Source: Pirellulales bacterium
GTDB lineage: Bacteria; Planctomycetota; Planctomycetia; Pirellulales; JAEUIK01
Reading direction: 5' to 3'
DNA length: 56,724 nucleotides
NCBI GenBank assembly: GCA_019745975.1
Contig: JAIESQ010000110.1
Coordinates: forward strand, 1 to 56,724
The position numbers and the translations under genes are program-made. Of the stretch, positions 36,354 to 45,263 are shown in pieces. Below the pieces are notes generated by a model, which was not told the origin of the DNA, searched no databases, and was given only the letters and a program-made list of their open reading frames with translations. Each line of letters opens with the position of its first letter. Position 1 is the stretch's first letter.

Positions 36354-37706
36354 TCACGGCCGCAGTGCGCCGCGGCCCTCGTCGTTGTCGCGCTCGGCCA
36401 CGTGTTCGACGCGTGGACGATCGGGCTCGACCAGCGTCGTCAGCCGCGCGAAGTCCTGGTGGGCGTCCAACCAGTGACCTGCCCGCTCGGCGGCGTGGGG
36501 CCAATCCGACACGTGCCCGGCAATTTCGACAAAATTCTGATCGACAATCACCGCCAACCGCGCGGCCGCCGTCTCGCAATAACGATAGCGCCGCGCGGCG
36601 GGCTCCACATGCTGGCGCGAATCGGTCAGCAGCGCTTGTAGATACGGGATGCGGTTGACGGTGTAGCGATTACAGACTCCGGCCGCCAATGCCGCGTAGC
36701 GCGGACTGACCGCGGCATCGCGCGGCTCGTCCTGCAAGAGCGCCACCAGCCGCTGTTGTTGTCTGGGCGTGCCAAAATCGGCGATCACTGCCGCGGCGGT
36801 CGACCAGTCGCGCGGCGGCGCGCTGGTCTCTTCGAGAACCAGCGCCGCGCGTGCCGCCAAAGGCGCCGCTAGCGGATCGTCGGGTGAGTCAACCAACCGC
36901 TGCACCAAACAGAGCGCGAACTCGACACCGCGCTCCAAGAGTGCCGCAGCCGCGGCCCGCAACTCCGGCTCCTGCCGCCTCCGACGCAGCGCCTGCACCG
37001 CGGCTTCATAATCGCCACACTCGCGCGGACTAAGCCAGCCGCTAAGCTCCGCGGCTAGCGTTCCCCATTCCTCGGCGCCAGGCCTGGGCCGCGGCAAATA
37101 GGTACGCAGATTGTGCTCCTGGACCGGTACGGGCGAACCGAACTTGAATGAGTACATCTCCTCCAGTGCCCGCTCGACTGGCCACCGATCGTATTCCAAT
37201 CGGAACAACGCGGCCAACGTGCCGGTGCGATGTCGTCCTCCTTGGCAGTGAATGGCGATCGGCCAGTTCGCCGGCTCATCGAGCGTGCGGAACCAGTTTT
37301 CGTAGACCCAAGGGCTCGGCCACGGCCAACAGGCTTCGTCTCCCAGCGGCCAGTGGATGGCGCGGGCTCCCAAGCGTTCGACAAACTGCTCCTCGCAACA
37401 TCCGCTGGGTTTGTCGTAGTCGTACAGCCCCCAGCGCAGCCTCGCGGGATGGAGCTGCAAACTGATGACCGTCTTCACGCCGCGCCGCTTGACGAGGTAT
37501 TCCAGCCCGAATTCCGAGGGCTGGCCGGTGCGATAGAGCACGCCGGGCCGCAGTTGCTGAAAGCGCTTGGCGTGATGATTCCAGAACAGCCGGTCGAGGC
37601 CCGCTAACAATCCAACGACCACGAGCGCCGCAATCGCCCAGCCAACGAAGCGCCGACGTCGAACCAGCGAAGCGAGCCACCTGAATCGCAGCGTATGACT
37701 ATTCAA
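36354..37706 (-). CDS. Membrane-anchored Cys-based (dual-specificity type) phosphatase
   Basis: The 450-residue protein has a basic N-terminus and one membrane helix (WAIAALVVVGLLAGLDRLF), then a phosphatase domain with YRTGQPSEFGLEYLV and the P-loop HCQGGRHRTG, giving catalytic Cys154 and Arg160 of the C-x5-R motif. A candidate acid Asp lies at WPLGDEACWPW (Asp123). The remaining 250 residues are mainly helical with many Arg and Ala, without a recognised family. It could be a tyrosine or lipid phosphatase. It is convergent with the PP2C gene, with only 6 nt between the stops. Confidence 0.85.
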   Translation of the reverse strand: MNSHTLRFRWLASLVRRRRFVGWAIAALVVVGLLAGLDRLFWNHHAKRFQQLRPGVLYRTGQPSEFGLEYLVKRRGVKTVISLQLHPARLRWGLYDYDKPSGCCEEQFVERLGARAIHWPLGDEACWPWPSPWVYENWFRTLDEPANWPIAIHCQGGRHRTGTLAALFRLEYDRWPVERALEEMYSFKFGSPVPVQEHNLRTYLPRPRPGAEEWGTLAAELSGWLSPRECGDYEAAVQALRRRRQEPELRAAAAALLERGVEFALCLVQRLVDSPDDPLAAPLAARAALVLEETSAPPRDWSTAAAVIADFGTPRQQQRLVALLQDEPRDAAVSPRYAALAAGVCNRYTVNRIPYLQALLTDSRQHVEPAARRYRYCETAAARLAVIVDQNFVEIAGHVSDWPHAAERAGHWLDAHQDFARLTTLVEPDRPRVEHVAERDNDEGRGALRP

Positions 37707-38051
37707 ACTAGTCTCACTCTCGATGCCCCGTAGCCCCTGGCCTGTCGCCGTGCATGTCCGCTAGCAAAACTCGAGCTACCGGCCGCTGGCGGCGGCTGAT
37801 AATAGGAAGATCGGCAATTTGGGACAACGCAGTTTGAGTTTCGACGGAACGTCCGAGTGCTAGCAATCGCCAACGGCAATCTTGGCTGCCTCCAGCGTCA
37901 GCGAGCCCGGTGAATCGCCGCGATTCTCCGGCATTGCCTGATCGAGCGATCGTCCGTTAGAGTCCGCGTCCTGCACCTGCCGCCGGCAGCGCGTCGGGCC
38001 ACGACGTTGGGCGACCGCGCCGGCGCCGCGACTCGCCACGAGATTTCGCCG
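37707..38051. other. Intergenic gap between divergent genes
   Basis: No gene is supported. The gap must hold the promoters of both flanking genes, but no clear -35/-10 pair was seen. The word GCTAGCAA occurs twice (near 37760 and 37859); similar GCTAGCA words occur in other gaps of the window (20550, 30740, 30948). Confidence 0.4.
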
Positions 38052-39233
38052 ATGCACGAAGCCCCTACGCTCCCCGCACAACCGCGCGCGATCGCATCGC
38101 CGGTCACGATCGCCGACGAGCGCCGCCAGACGCCACCACGCCAGCGGCCGCAGCGCGCCACGCGAAGCTTAAAGCGCCGCCTGCTGGGCCTCGTCGTCTA
38201 CGCCTGTTACCTGCTGATCATCGTCGAGTTGGTGTGCCGCGGCTATTGGTGGAAGCGCTGGGGCGTCCCCTTTCTGCATATGGATCAGATCTGGGCCGGG
38301 CGATTCTATCCCGAGCTGGTCGAGTCAGGCCTGGCGACCGCCTCGATCCCGCGCGGCGACGCGACATTCGATATCCTGCTCCTCGGTGGCTCGGTGCTAC
38401 ACGTCAAGCACGGCAACATTGCCGCACTGCTCGAAGAAAAACTAAACGCTGCCCAGTCCCGACCGGTCAAAATCTGGAACTGCTCGGCCCGCGCGCTCAC
38501 TTCGCGCGACTGCCTGCTCAAGTACGAGCGCCTGGGCGACCAGCATTTCGACCTCGTCGTCTTCTACGAAGCGATCAACGAAACGCGCATGAACAACTGC
38601 CCGCACGAGATGTTCCGCGCCGACCTGACCCACTGTTCGTGGTATAAGCGACTCGACAGCTTCCAAAAGCACCGCGAAATCAACTGGCTCGCCAGCCCGT
38701 TCACGATCCAAGACACGATCATCGGCGCGCTCGACTCTCCGAGCCTGATGTGGTATCTCCCGCGCGAGCATCCTCCCGAGGGGGCCTGGAGCGAGGCTGG
38801 TCGCGACATCAAAACCGCCGTCAGCTTTCGCAACAGCCTCACGGGCCTGGTTAACCTTGCGCACGAGCGCGGCGAGCCGCTGTTGCTCTTGGGCTATGCC
38901 GTGCATATCCCGCCCGATTACACGCGCGCGAAGTTCATCCGCCACGAACTGAGCTACGGCGCGCATTTCGGTCCGGCCGAATGCTGGGGTTTGCCCGACG
39001 CCGTTCGCGCCGGCGTTGCGGCCGAAAACGCCGTGACGCGTGATTTGGTCGCGAAGCATCCGTCGGTTCACTACGTCGATCTCGACGCCGCGATCCCCAA
39101 AGACGGCGCCCATTTCGACGACCCTTGCCACCTGACCGCGGCGGGTTGCGCGGCTTGGGTCGATGGCGTGCTGCCAACCATTCGCGAGGTCATGGTCGCC
39201 AGCCCCAGTGGTACCGCGGCCTCCGCAAACTAG
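38052..39233 (+). CDS. SGNH/GDSL-like hydrolase-fold membrane protein
   Basis: The 393-residue protein has a polar N-terminus and one membrane helix (RLLGLVVYACYLLIIVELV). A domain follows with block I FDILLLGGSVLHVKHGN, where the Ser sits in the place of the GDS nucleophile, block III-like VVFYEAINETRMNN and a C-terminal DxxH in DDPCHLTAAGCAAW. This matches the SGNH hydrolase pattern, so a lipase- or sugar-esterase-like activity in the envelope is possible. The ATG at 38052 was preferred over an upstream frame start because a Pro/Arg-rich soluble N-terminus begins there. Divergent from the phosphatase gene. Confidence 0.75.
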   Translation: MHEAPTLPAQPRAIASPVTIADERRQTPPRQRPQRATRSLKRRLLGLVVYACYLLIIVELVCRGYWWKRWGVPFLHMDQIWAGRFYPELVESGLATASIPRGDATFDILLLGGSVLHVKHGNIAALLEEKLNAAQSRPVKIWNCSARALTSRDCLLKYERLGDQHFDLVVFYEAINETRMNNCPHEMFRADLTHCSWYKRLDSFQKHREINWLASPFTIQDTIIGALDSPSLMWYLPREHPPEGAWSEAGRDIKTAVSFRNSLTGLVNLAHERGEPLLLLGYAVHIPPDYTRAKFIRHELSYGAHFGPAECWGLPDAVRAGVAAENAVTRDLVAKHPSVHYVDLDAAIPKDGAHFDDPCHLTAAGCAAWVDGVLPTIREVMVASPSGTAASAN

Positions 39234-39366
39234 GGCGATTTCGACCCCCCCGGCTGGCCTTGCCCGGTTTTAGAGGCCAGTGCTACACTTCGGCCCTCTT
39301 GGGCGCGGTGCTAGCGGAAGCAACGGGTTTTTCCGCGCTCCAGAGGCGGCATGGAGGTCGCCTGCG

Positions 39367-40956
39367 GTGCTCGCGCGTTGGCCTATTCGCAACAAACTCT
39401 TGGCCGGGCTCGTCCTGCTGGTCGTGATCGTGACGATCGCGTCGGGCACGGGCCTGGTCGGCCTCTATGCCTATCGCGGCATGGTTAAGAGCCTTAGCTC
39501 GCGCGCCAACGAACTGCCGCTGGCCACCGCACTCATTCAGGAGTCGAGCGAGCTGCGGCTGTTGATCGACGACCTGCCGCGGATTCATGTGTCCCAGTTC
39601 CCCGACAACGAGCTCGGCCAGTCCGACGAATCGCTGCACCTGGAGATCGAAAAGCATATCGCCAAGATCGTCGACACCGTCGGCGCGTATCGCGAACAGA
39701 TCAAACATAACGAACAGCTCAAGACGCGCTTCTACGCCAGTCGCAACGAGCGCGCCCGGCTGGAAACTTTCGCCGACATTTTCGCCAGGGTGACCGCCAT
39801 TGCCCACGATCGCGGCTGGCTGCGCAACCCCGCGCAAACCGCCGCGCTCGACCGCGAGTGCGCGGCCCTGCAGGCATCGGCCTTCGAACTCCCCGCGTCG
39901 CTGCAAAAGGACATGCAGCACCTGGCCGGCGAAGTCCGTAGCGAGTACCGCTCACTGATCTACGTCTGCTGGATCACGTCGATCCTCGCCGGGCTGCTGC
40001 TGGTGCTCTTCGTCAAGCTGTTCTACGACTGGGTGTTTCGCCCGCTGCGTATTCTCATCGAAGGGTCGCGCAAAATCGCCGCCGACCACTTTGATCACCG
40101 TGTTCGCTTGGACAGTCACGACGAGATGGCCGAACTGGCCGATGCCCTCAACGACATGACCGCGCGCTTTCAGCACATTCGCGACGATCTCGATCGGCAG
40201 GTGCAAGAACGCACGAAACAGGTCGTCCGCAGCGAGCAGTTGGCCAGCGTCGGTTTTCTGGCCGCCGGTGTCGCCCACGAAATTAACAATCCGCTGGCGT
40301 CGATCGCCATGTGCGCCGAGTCGCTCGAGGGGCGCCTCGCCGAATTGCTGCCGCCGGGAGCCGACCGCGGCGTCGCGCCACAGTATCTGCGCATGATCCA
40401 GGACGAAGCCTTCCGCTGCAAAGAGATCACCTCGCGACTCTTGGACTTCGCCCGCCTGGGCGACGTGCAGCGCCACGACGCCGATCTCGTCGAGCTGATC
40501 TTTGGTGTCATCGGCATGCTCAGCCACTTGGGCAAGTACCAAAACAAGCGGATCGAGTTCACGCCCAGCCGTGCGGTGCGGGCCCACGTCAACCCGCAGG
40601 AAATCAAACAGGTGCTGCTCAATCTGCTGACCAACGCGCTCGACAGCGTTGAGCCCCAGGGGCACGTGCGCGTCACGCTCGCCGAGCGGCTCGGGCAGAT
40701 TGAACTCGTTGTCGCCGACGACGGCTGCGGCATGACCGGCGACGTGCTCGAACACATTTTCGAGCCGTTCTACACGCGCAAGCGGGGGGGCCAGGGGACT
40801 GGTTTGGGACTGTCGATCACCTATCGCATCGTGGCCGATCACGGCGGGCAGATCGAAGCCACGAGCGCCGGGCCCGGCCGCGGAGCACAGTTCCGCGTCA
40901 CCTTGCCGCGCAGTACCAAAGTCGAGGAGACACGACATCGCTACCAAGCCGCGTAA
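39367..40956 (+). CDS. Membrane sensor histidine kinase (NtrB-like)
   Basis: The 529-residue protein has two membrane helices (about 12-36 and 198-222) flanking a helical periplasmic sensor of about 160 residues, then a HAMP domain (RPLRILIEGSRKIAADHF). The dimerisation domain has phosphoacceptor His304 in AAGVAHEINNPLASIA. The kinase domain carries the N box LLNLLTNALDS, G1 VADDGCGM, F box IFEPFYTRK and G2 GTGLGLSITY. The GTG at 39367 was chosen because GGAGG lies 9 nt before it; the longer open frame upstream is not protein-like. Its partner is the overlapping NtrC-type gene. Confidence 0.95.
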   Translation: MLARWPIRNKLLAGLVLLVVIVTIASGTGLVGLYAYRGMVKSLSSRANELPLATALIQESSELRLLIDDLPRIHVSQFPDNELGQSDESLHLEIEKHIAKIVDTVGAYREQIKHNEQLKTRFYASRNERARLETFADIFARVTAIAHDRGWLRNPAQTAALDRECAALQASAFELPASLQKDMQHLAGEVRSEYRSLIYVCWITSILAGLLLVLFVKLFYDWVFRPLRILIEGSRKIAADHFDHRVRLDSHDEMAELADALNDMTARFQHIRDDLDRQVQERTKQVVRSEQLASVGFLAAGVAHEINNPLASIAMCAESLEGRLAELLPPGADRGVAPQYLRMIQDEAFRCKEITSRLLDFARLGDVQRHDADLVELIFGVIGMLSHLGKYQNKRIEFTPSRAVRAHVNPQEIKQVLLNLLTNALDSVEPQGHVRVTLAERLGQIELVVADDGCGMTGDVLEHIFEPFYTRKRGGQGTGLGLSITYRIVADHGGQIEATSAGPGRGAQFRVTLPRSTKVEETRHRYQAA

Positions 40957-42316
40957 GCGCCTCAAACTGCTGTTCGCCGACGACGAGCGCTCGTTGCAGG
41001 AGCTGATGAGCCTCGAGCTGCCGCGCATGGGGCACGAGGTCACCGTCTGCCCCGACGGCGTCACCGCCGTGGCCGCGCTCGAGAAAAACACCTACGACTG
41101 CCTGCTCGTCGATCTCGACATGCCCGGCCTCACCGGCATCGAAGTCATCGCCCGCGCCAAGGAGCTTAACCCCGATACCGAAGCCGTCGTGCTGACCGGC
41201 AAAAGCTCCGTCGAAACGGCTATCGCGGCGCTCCGCCACGGCGCCTTCGACTACCTAACCAAGCCGTGCAAGCTCGTCGAGCTCGACGCGCTGTTGGCGC
41301 GCGTGGCCGACAAACGCGAGCTGACCAACAAGTACCGCGCCGTGAAACGCCAGCTCGAACGGCTCGAAGGCAAGTCGGAGCTCGTTGGCGACTCGCCCCG
41401 CATGGAGCAACTACGGCGCTTGATCGCCAAGGTCGCCCCGACCAATTCCACCGCCCTGCTGCTGGGCGAAACCGGCACCGGCAAGGAGCTCGCCGCGCGC
41501 TCCATTCACGACCAGAGCCTGCGGGTCGACATGCCCTTCGTCGCCATCAATTGCGGCGCCTTGCCCGAAAGCTTGATCGAGAGCGAATTGTTCGGCCATC
41601 GCCGCGGTGCGTTCACCGGCGCCGACGAGCATCGCGTCGGCCTGTTTGAAGTCGCCAACGGTGGCACGCTCTTTCTCGACGAGATCGGCGAGCTTCCTAA
41701 GGCGATGCAGGCCAAGCTGCTGCGATTTCTCGAAAGTGGCGAGATTCGTCGCGTCGGCGAAAACCAGTCGTTGATCGTCGATGTCCGCGTCGTCTGCGCC
41801 ACGCATCGCAATCTCGAGGAGATGGTCGCGCACGGCGATTTCCGCGAAGACCTGATGTTCCGCATCAACACCTTCGAGATTCATCTGCCGCCACTGCGCG
41901 AACGGCTCGAAGACGTCCCCAAGCTGGCGCGGCACTTGCTTACGCGCTTCCGCCGCGCGGCCAAACCGAGCGACGAGCTCGTGGCCGCCGACGCCATCAA
42001 AGCACTCGAATCGCACTGCTGGCCGGGCAACGTCCGCGAATTGGCCAACGTGCTTGAGCACGCTGCCATCTTGTGCGACGAGGGGCCGATTCGCGCTGAG
42101 CATTTGCCGAGCCGCTTCTTGCAGCGACGCCTGCAAGGACCGCAGTTCAAGCTCGTCGGCGTTCTCCCCCTGCGCGAGATCGAAATGCAAGTCATTCAGC
42201 AGGTCCTCGAGAAGCATGGCGGCAACAAGCCCAAGGCCGCCGAGGAGCTCGGCATCAGCCTGAAGACGCTCTACAACAAGCTGAATCAGGTGAACCAGCT
42301 CGAGCAGTCGGCCTGA
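40937..42316 (+). CDS. NtrC-family sigma54 response regulator with unusual start
   Basis: The protein of about 459 residues has a receiver domain (LKLLFADDER at the first strand, phospho-acceptor Asp59 in LLVDLDMPG, Thr87 and Lys109), an AAA+ domain (Walker A GETGTGKE, GAFTGA sigma54 loop, Walker B TLFLDEIGE) and a Fis-type DNA-binding end (GGNKPKAAEELGISLKTLYN). It activates sigma54 promoters after phosphorylation by the preceding kinase. The first in-frame ATG/GTG/TTG is TTG 40994, which would delete the DD acid pocket. A GGAGA site 6 nt before an ATC at 40937 points to that codon, overlapping the kinase gene by 20 nt; CTG at 40967 or 40970 are alternatives. Confidence 0.92.
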   Translation: MATKPRKRLKLLFADDERSLQELMSLELPRMGHEVTVCPDGVTAVAALEKNTYDCLLVDLDMPGLTGIEVIARAKELNPDTEAVVLTGKSSVETAIAALRHGAFDYLTKPCKLVELDALLARVADKRELTNKYRAVKRQLERLEGKSELVGDSPRMEQLRRLIAKVAPTNSTALLLGETGTGKELAARSIHDQSLRVDMPFVAINCGALPESLIESELFGHRRGAFTGADEHRVGLFEVANGGTLFLDEIGELPKAMQAKLLRFLESGEIRRVGENQSLIVDVRVVCATHRNLEEMVAHGDFREDLMFRINTFEIHLPPLRERLEDVPKLARHLLTRFRRAAKPSDELVAADAIKALESHCWPGNVRELANVLEHAAILCDEGPIRAEHLPSRFLQRRLQGPQFKLVGVLPLREIEMQVIQQVLEKHGGNKPKAAEELGISLKTLYNKLNQVNQLEQSA

Positions 42317-42341
42317 GCCGCTTACTGGGGCCTTGCAAAAA

Positions 42342-42371
42342 GGGGACGGGAGGACGGGAGTCGTTTCTGGG
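42342..42371 (+). repeat. Single arm of palindromic repeat family C (C1)
   Basis: The sequence GGGGACGGGAGGACGGGAGT, continuing CGTTTCTGGG, matches the arm of two complete palindromes at 45264-45336 and 53136-53208, with an internal duplication of GGACGGGA. No complementary arm was found nearby. Confidence 0.6.
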
Positions 42372-42388
42372 ACTCATCGCGCTGGACG

Positions 42389-42516
42389 CCATGCCCACGT
42401 CCTTGGGCTGACGACATGCTCACGCAAAGTACCGTCGATGGCGCCGGCTCATTCATTTCGGTTGGTAGATCGACGTGGGCATGCTCCTGTTGTGCGTGAG
42501 CATGGCACCCGAATCG
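42389..42516. repeat. Palindromic words of family B
   Basis: CCATGCCCACGT near 42390 is complemented by ACGTGGGCATG near 42475, and CATGCTCACGCA near 42415 by TGCGTGAGCATG near 42495. The same CATGCCCACG/CGTGGGCATG pair forms tight hairpins with 5-nt loops in both A repeats. The 222-nt gap between the regulator and the glycosyltransferase holds only C1 and this element. Confidence 0.6.
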
Positions 42517-42538
42517 TTCGCCTTTCCCAGTTTGCCGC

Positions 42539-43609
42539 ATGACCGCTTTAGCCGACCGCGACTTCTCGCGCATCCTGATCATCAAGCCATCGGCAGTGGG
42601 CGACGTTGTTCACACGCTGCCGCTGTTGGTCAAACTACGGCGACGCTATCCCGCCGCCCAAATCGATTGGTTCATCACGCCCGAAAACGCCGAGCTAGTG
42701 CGGGCCCATCCGGCGCTATCGAACATCGTGCTGTTTCCCCGCCGGCAGTACGCGCGTTTCGGCACGAGCCCCACGGCGACTCTTGGCGTCGTCCGGCTGC
42801 TCGCCGAGTTGCGACGCGCTCACTACGACCTGGTTGTCGACGTCCACGGCCAGGCACGTTCGGCAGTTTTTGCCCTGGCGACCGGCGCGAAATGCCGCGT
42901 CGGTTACGAGCGGGCGCGCGAGTGGGCGTGGCTGGCCTATTCGCATCGCGTGCCAGTGCCGACCATGGATTGCCACGCCGTCGATCGCTACCTCGGGCTG
43001 TCCGATGTCTTGAACCTGGACCGCGACCCGCCTGACTTCACGATCTGCCTGCCGCCAGCCGTCGACGAGCGGGCTAACGAACTGTTGGCAGGCGAAGGCC
43101 TGATAGGGCAACGCTACTCCGTGATCTCCCCCAGCACGACCTGGGAAACCAAATTCTGGTCGCCCGAACACTTTGGCGAAGTGGCGCGGCACCTCTCGGC
43201 ACGCGGGCTGCGCGTGCTGGTTGTCGGCGCTCCGTCGGAGCGCGAGCGCTGCCGCATGGTTGCTGAGCAATGTCCCGGGGCCATCGACTTGGCCGGCCGA
43301 ACATCCCTTGGCGTGCTCGCGGCGGTGATGCGTCAGGCGGCGATCTGTGTGACCAACGATTCCGGGACGATGCACCTGGCCGCGGCGCTGGGGCGACCGT
43401 TTGTCTCGGTCTTTGGCCCAACCAACCCGGTACGTACGGGTCCCTATCAGCGTCCCGACGCGGTCGTGAGACTGGACCTCGAATGCTCGCCCTGCCTACT
43501 GCGCAAACTGCGGCATTGCCGGCACGAACATCGCTGCCTGCGCGATCTTGGCTCGTCGCTGGTCATCGAGCGGATCGAGCTGGTGCTGGCGACCCGCGCC
43601 GCAGCTTGA
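42539..43609 (+). CDS. Glycosyltransferase family 9 (heptosyltransferase-like)
   Basis: The 356-residue protein matches the GT9 family, which transfers ADP-heptose to lipopolysaccharide core or related sugars. It opens RILIIKPSAVGDVVHTLPLL, has LVVDVHGQARSAVFALATG, SPSTTWETKFWSPEHFGEVA and the C-terminal nucleotide-sugar site TNDSGTMHLAAALGRPFVSV with FGPTNP. The Cys-rich segment CSPCLLRKLRHC with HRCL also occurs in heptosyltransferases. Acceptor and donor are not determined; planctomycetes have an outer membrane with lipopolysaccharide-like genes, so a core-sugar role is plausible. It ends close to convergent lexA across a repeat-filled gap. Confidence 0.92.
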   Translation: MTALADRDFSRILIIKPSAVGDVVHTLPLLVKLRRRYPAAQIDWFITPENAELVRAHPALSNIVLFPRRQYARFGTSPTATLGVVRLLAELRRAHYDLVVDVHGQARSAVFALATGAKCRVGYERAREWAWLAYSHRVPVPTMDCHAVDRYLGLSDVLNLDRDPPDFTICLPPAVDERANELLAGEGLIGQRYSVISPSTTWETKFWSPEHFGEVARHLSARGLRVLVVGAPSERERCRMVAEQCPGAIDLAGRTSLGVLAAVMRQAAICVTNDSGTMHLAAALGRPFVSVFGPTNPVRTGPYQRPDAVVRLDLECSPCLLRKLRHCRHEHRCLRDLGSSLVIERIELVLATRAAA

Positions 43610-43628
43610 AGGCGTGTAAATATCGGGG

Positions 43629-43680
43629 TGGCCCGGATACGGCGAAGCCGCATCCGGGTCGCGCAGCGACAAGAGGCCCC
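43629..43680 (+). repeat. Repeat family G, single arm (G1)
   Basis: GGTGGCCCGGATACGGCGAA leads into an internal hairpin (CCCGGAT/ATCCGGG) and a tail GCGCAGCGACAAGAGGCCC that also ends the arms of the larger elements at 46863 and 47539. Only one arm is present here. Confidence 0.6.
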
Positions 43681-43741
43681 CAAAAAAAGTCGCCCTAGCG
43701 AAAAGCACTCAACCAGCACTCGGCGCGCGAACGGCCCAGTC

Positions 43742-43826
43742 GTAGGGTGCGTGAAACGCACCAATCGCCAGTCAGGCGCGCCGCAATCGACGCGAGCGGC
43801 AACCTGGTGTGCTTCGCACACCCTAC
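43742..43826. repeat. Repeat family D, single complete unit (D1)
   Basis: The left arm GTAGGGTGCGTGAAACGCAC and right arm (ending TTCGCACACCCTAC) are inverted, and each folds on its own (GTGCGT-GAA-ACGCAC; GTGTGC-TTC-GCACAC). The interior is 41 nt. It matches the units in the array at 50561-50862 and lies between the convergent glycosyltransferase and lexA genes, where it could also end transcription. Confidence 0.75.
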
Positions 43827-43839
43827 TACCTCGCGGCCC

Positions 43840-44451
43840 CTACCGCGGCACGCGGCGGACGACTCCCACCAGCACGCCCAGCACCTGGGCGTTGTCGACG
43901 TAGATCGGGTCCATCGACGAGTTGGCCGGTTGCAAGCGAATCCGCCCTGCTTCGGGGAACCAGTGCTTCAGGCTTGCTTCGCCGTCTCCGGTAAGCGCGA
44001 CCACCGTTTGCCCGCGCTGCGCGGTCGGCTGCCGGCGAATCACGGCATAGTCGCCATCGCTGATCTGGTCTTCGATCATCGAATCGCCTTTGACCTTGAG
44101 CACGAACAGGTCGTCACGCCCCGAGCCAAACAGCTCGTCGAAGTCAAAGCGATTATCCTCTTGGATCGCTTCGTCCAGCGCACCGGCGGCGATGCGCCCC
44201 ACCAGCGGCAAACCCCGCTGTTCGGCCGGCTCGGTGGCCAGCATGATCGCCCGCGACATGTTCGGCTCGCGGTTGATCAGCCCCTTCTTTTCCAGGGCCT
44301 TGAGGTGGCACATCACGCCGTTGGGCGAGCTGATATGGAAGTGCGTCCCGATCTCGCGGACCGTCGGCCCGTAGCCGCGGGTGCGTATCTTGTCGCGGAT
44401 AAACTCGTAGACTTCCCGCTGGCGGCTGGTGAGCTTGTCCAACTGACTCAT
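43840..44451 (-). CDS. lexA: LexA repressor
   Basis: The 203-residue protein is the SOS repressor, which binds operators as a dimer and cleaves itself when RecA is activated. The helix-turn-helix reads GPTVREIGTHFHISSPNGVM with the wing KKGLINREP. The self-cleavage site Ala89-Gly90 lies in VGRIAAGALDE, and the catalytic dyad is Ser124 in VKGDSMIED and Lys162 in GEASLKHW. The ATG at 44451 matches homologue length; the open frame upstream is not conserved. The recognition helix is divergent, so the operator need not be the E. coli or Bacillus type. A 30-bp palindrome lies 97 nt upstream. Confidence 0.96.
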   Translation of the reverse strand: MSQLDKLTSRQREVYEFIRDKIRTRGYGPTVREIGTHFHISSPNGVMCHLKALEKKGLINREPNMSRAIMLATEPAEQRGLPLVGRIAAGALDEAIQEDNRFDFDELFGSGRDDLFVLKVKGDSMIEDQISDGDYAVIRRQPTAQRGQTVVALTGDGEASLKHWFPEAGRIRLQPANSSMDPIYVDNAQVLGVLVGVVRRVPR

Positions 44452-44547
44452 GGCAATACACTCCGCGTGGGAGAGCGGACAGCCGGCGAACTGCGGGCCG
44501 TCCCCCCGATCCTGCACTCCGTTGACGCATGACAAATATAATATACG

Positions 44548-44577
44548 CGTGTACAGAAACAATAGCATTTGTACACG
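44548..44577. promoter_or_regulatory. Palindrome upstream of lexA, candidate LexA operator
   Basis: CGTGTACA and TGTACACG form a perfect 8-bp inverted repeat separated by 14 nt (GAAACAATAGCATT). It overlaps an AT-rich stretch on the minus strand containing TATATTAT that could be the lexA -10 region. It lies between lexA and a divergent gene at 44644, so it may control both. It does not match CTGT-N8-ACAG or GAAC-N4-GTTC. Function is inferred from position and symmetry. Confidence 0.55.
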
Positions 44578-44643
44578 TAAATGCGATCGGCTATGCCGGC
44601 TGCCCGACTAAAAGCCAATTGCCAAGTTGCCTAACTAACTGGC

Positions 44644-45246
44644 ATGATAGGGGTTATGTCGCCAGAGATTGCAGCTACCGAGGCCGCTCCCGCTGCGTCA
44701 AACCGACGTCGCTGGCGGCTGCGCTTCGGCCTTCGCGGGCTGATCGTCGCGGTCACCCTCGCGGCGATCGTCTTCGCGCCCTTGGGCATGATCGCGCGGC
44801 GGAAACAGCGCGAGCAACGGGCGATTCAGGCTCTCACCCGTGTCGGCGCGATCGTATCGCTATTCCCTCAGAGATCTGCCAACGAGTATTTCTCGTACTA
44901 TGCCCACGGAGGACCCTGGTTCGTGCATTTCGGCTCATTCGAAACGACTGCGCGGACGGATCCAAATTACCCGTACCAGGGCGCGTTACGATCTTTGACA
45001 CACCTGCCGTCGTCACATAGCAATCTCAGTGACGCGCAGATGCCAGATGTGGTCGTCGCTCTTCGGGATTTGGGCCCAATTCGTCAAGTTGTCATTGAGA
45101 GTCTGACCTTGACCGATGACGGGCTGCTTCAACTCTTGGATAGTCCAAGACTGCAATGCCTGGAACTTCGCTGCCCGCTTGTCACAAGCCGCGGCACCGA
45201 CGCCCTGCAGCGTAAGTTTCCCAAGCTCGTCATTCTCGACGATTGA
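44644..45246 (+). CDS. Membrane protein of unknown function with LRR-like end
   Basis: The 200-residue protein begins with an Ala-rich N-terminus, then RRWRLRFGLRGLIVAVTLAA, a basic segment followed by one membrane helix, a pattern seen in many planctomycete proteins of unknown role. The middle has aromatic residues (NEYFSYYAHGGPWFVHFGSF), and the last 50 residues look like degenerate leucine-rich repeats (LTDDGLLQLLDSPRLQCLEL). The start is uncertain: ATG at 44644 or 44656. It is divergent from lexA and shares the palindrome region, so LexA control is possible. Confidence 0.68.
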   Translation: MIGVMSPEIAATEAAPAASNRRRWRLRFGLRGLIVAVTLAAIVFAPLGMIARRKQREQRAIQALTRVGAIVSLFPQRSANEYFSYYAHGGPWFVHFGSFETTARTDPNYPYQGALRSLTHLPSSHSNLSDAQMPDVVVALRDLGPIRQVVIESLTLTDDGLLQLLDSPRLQCLELRCPLVTSRGTDALQRKFPKLVILDD

Positions 45247-45263
45247 GCCGAGTCCGTGTCGAC

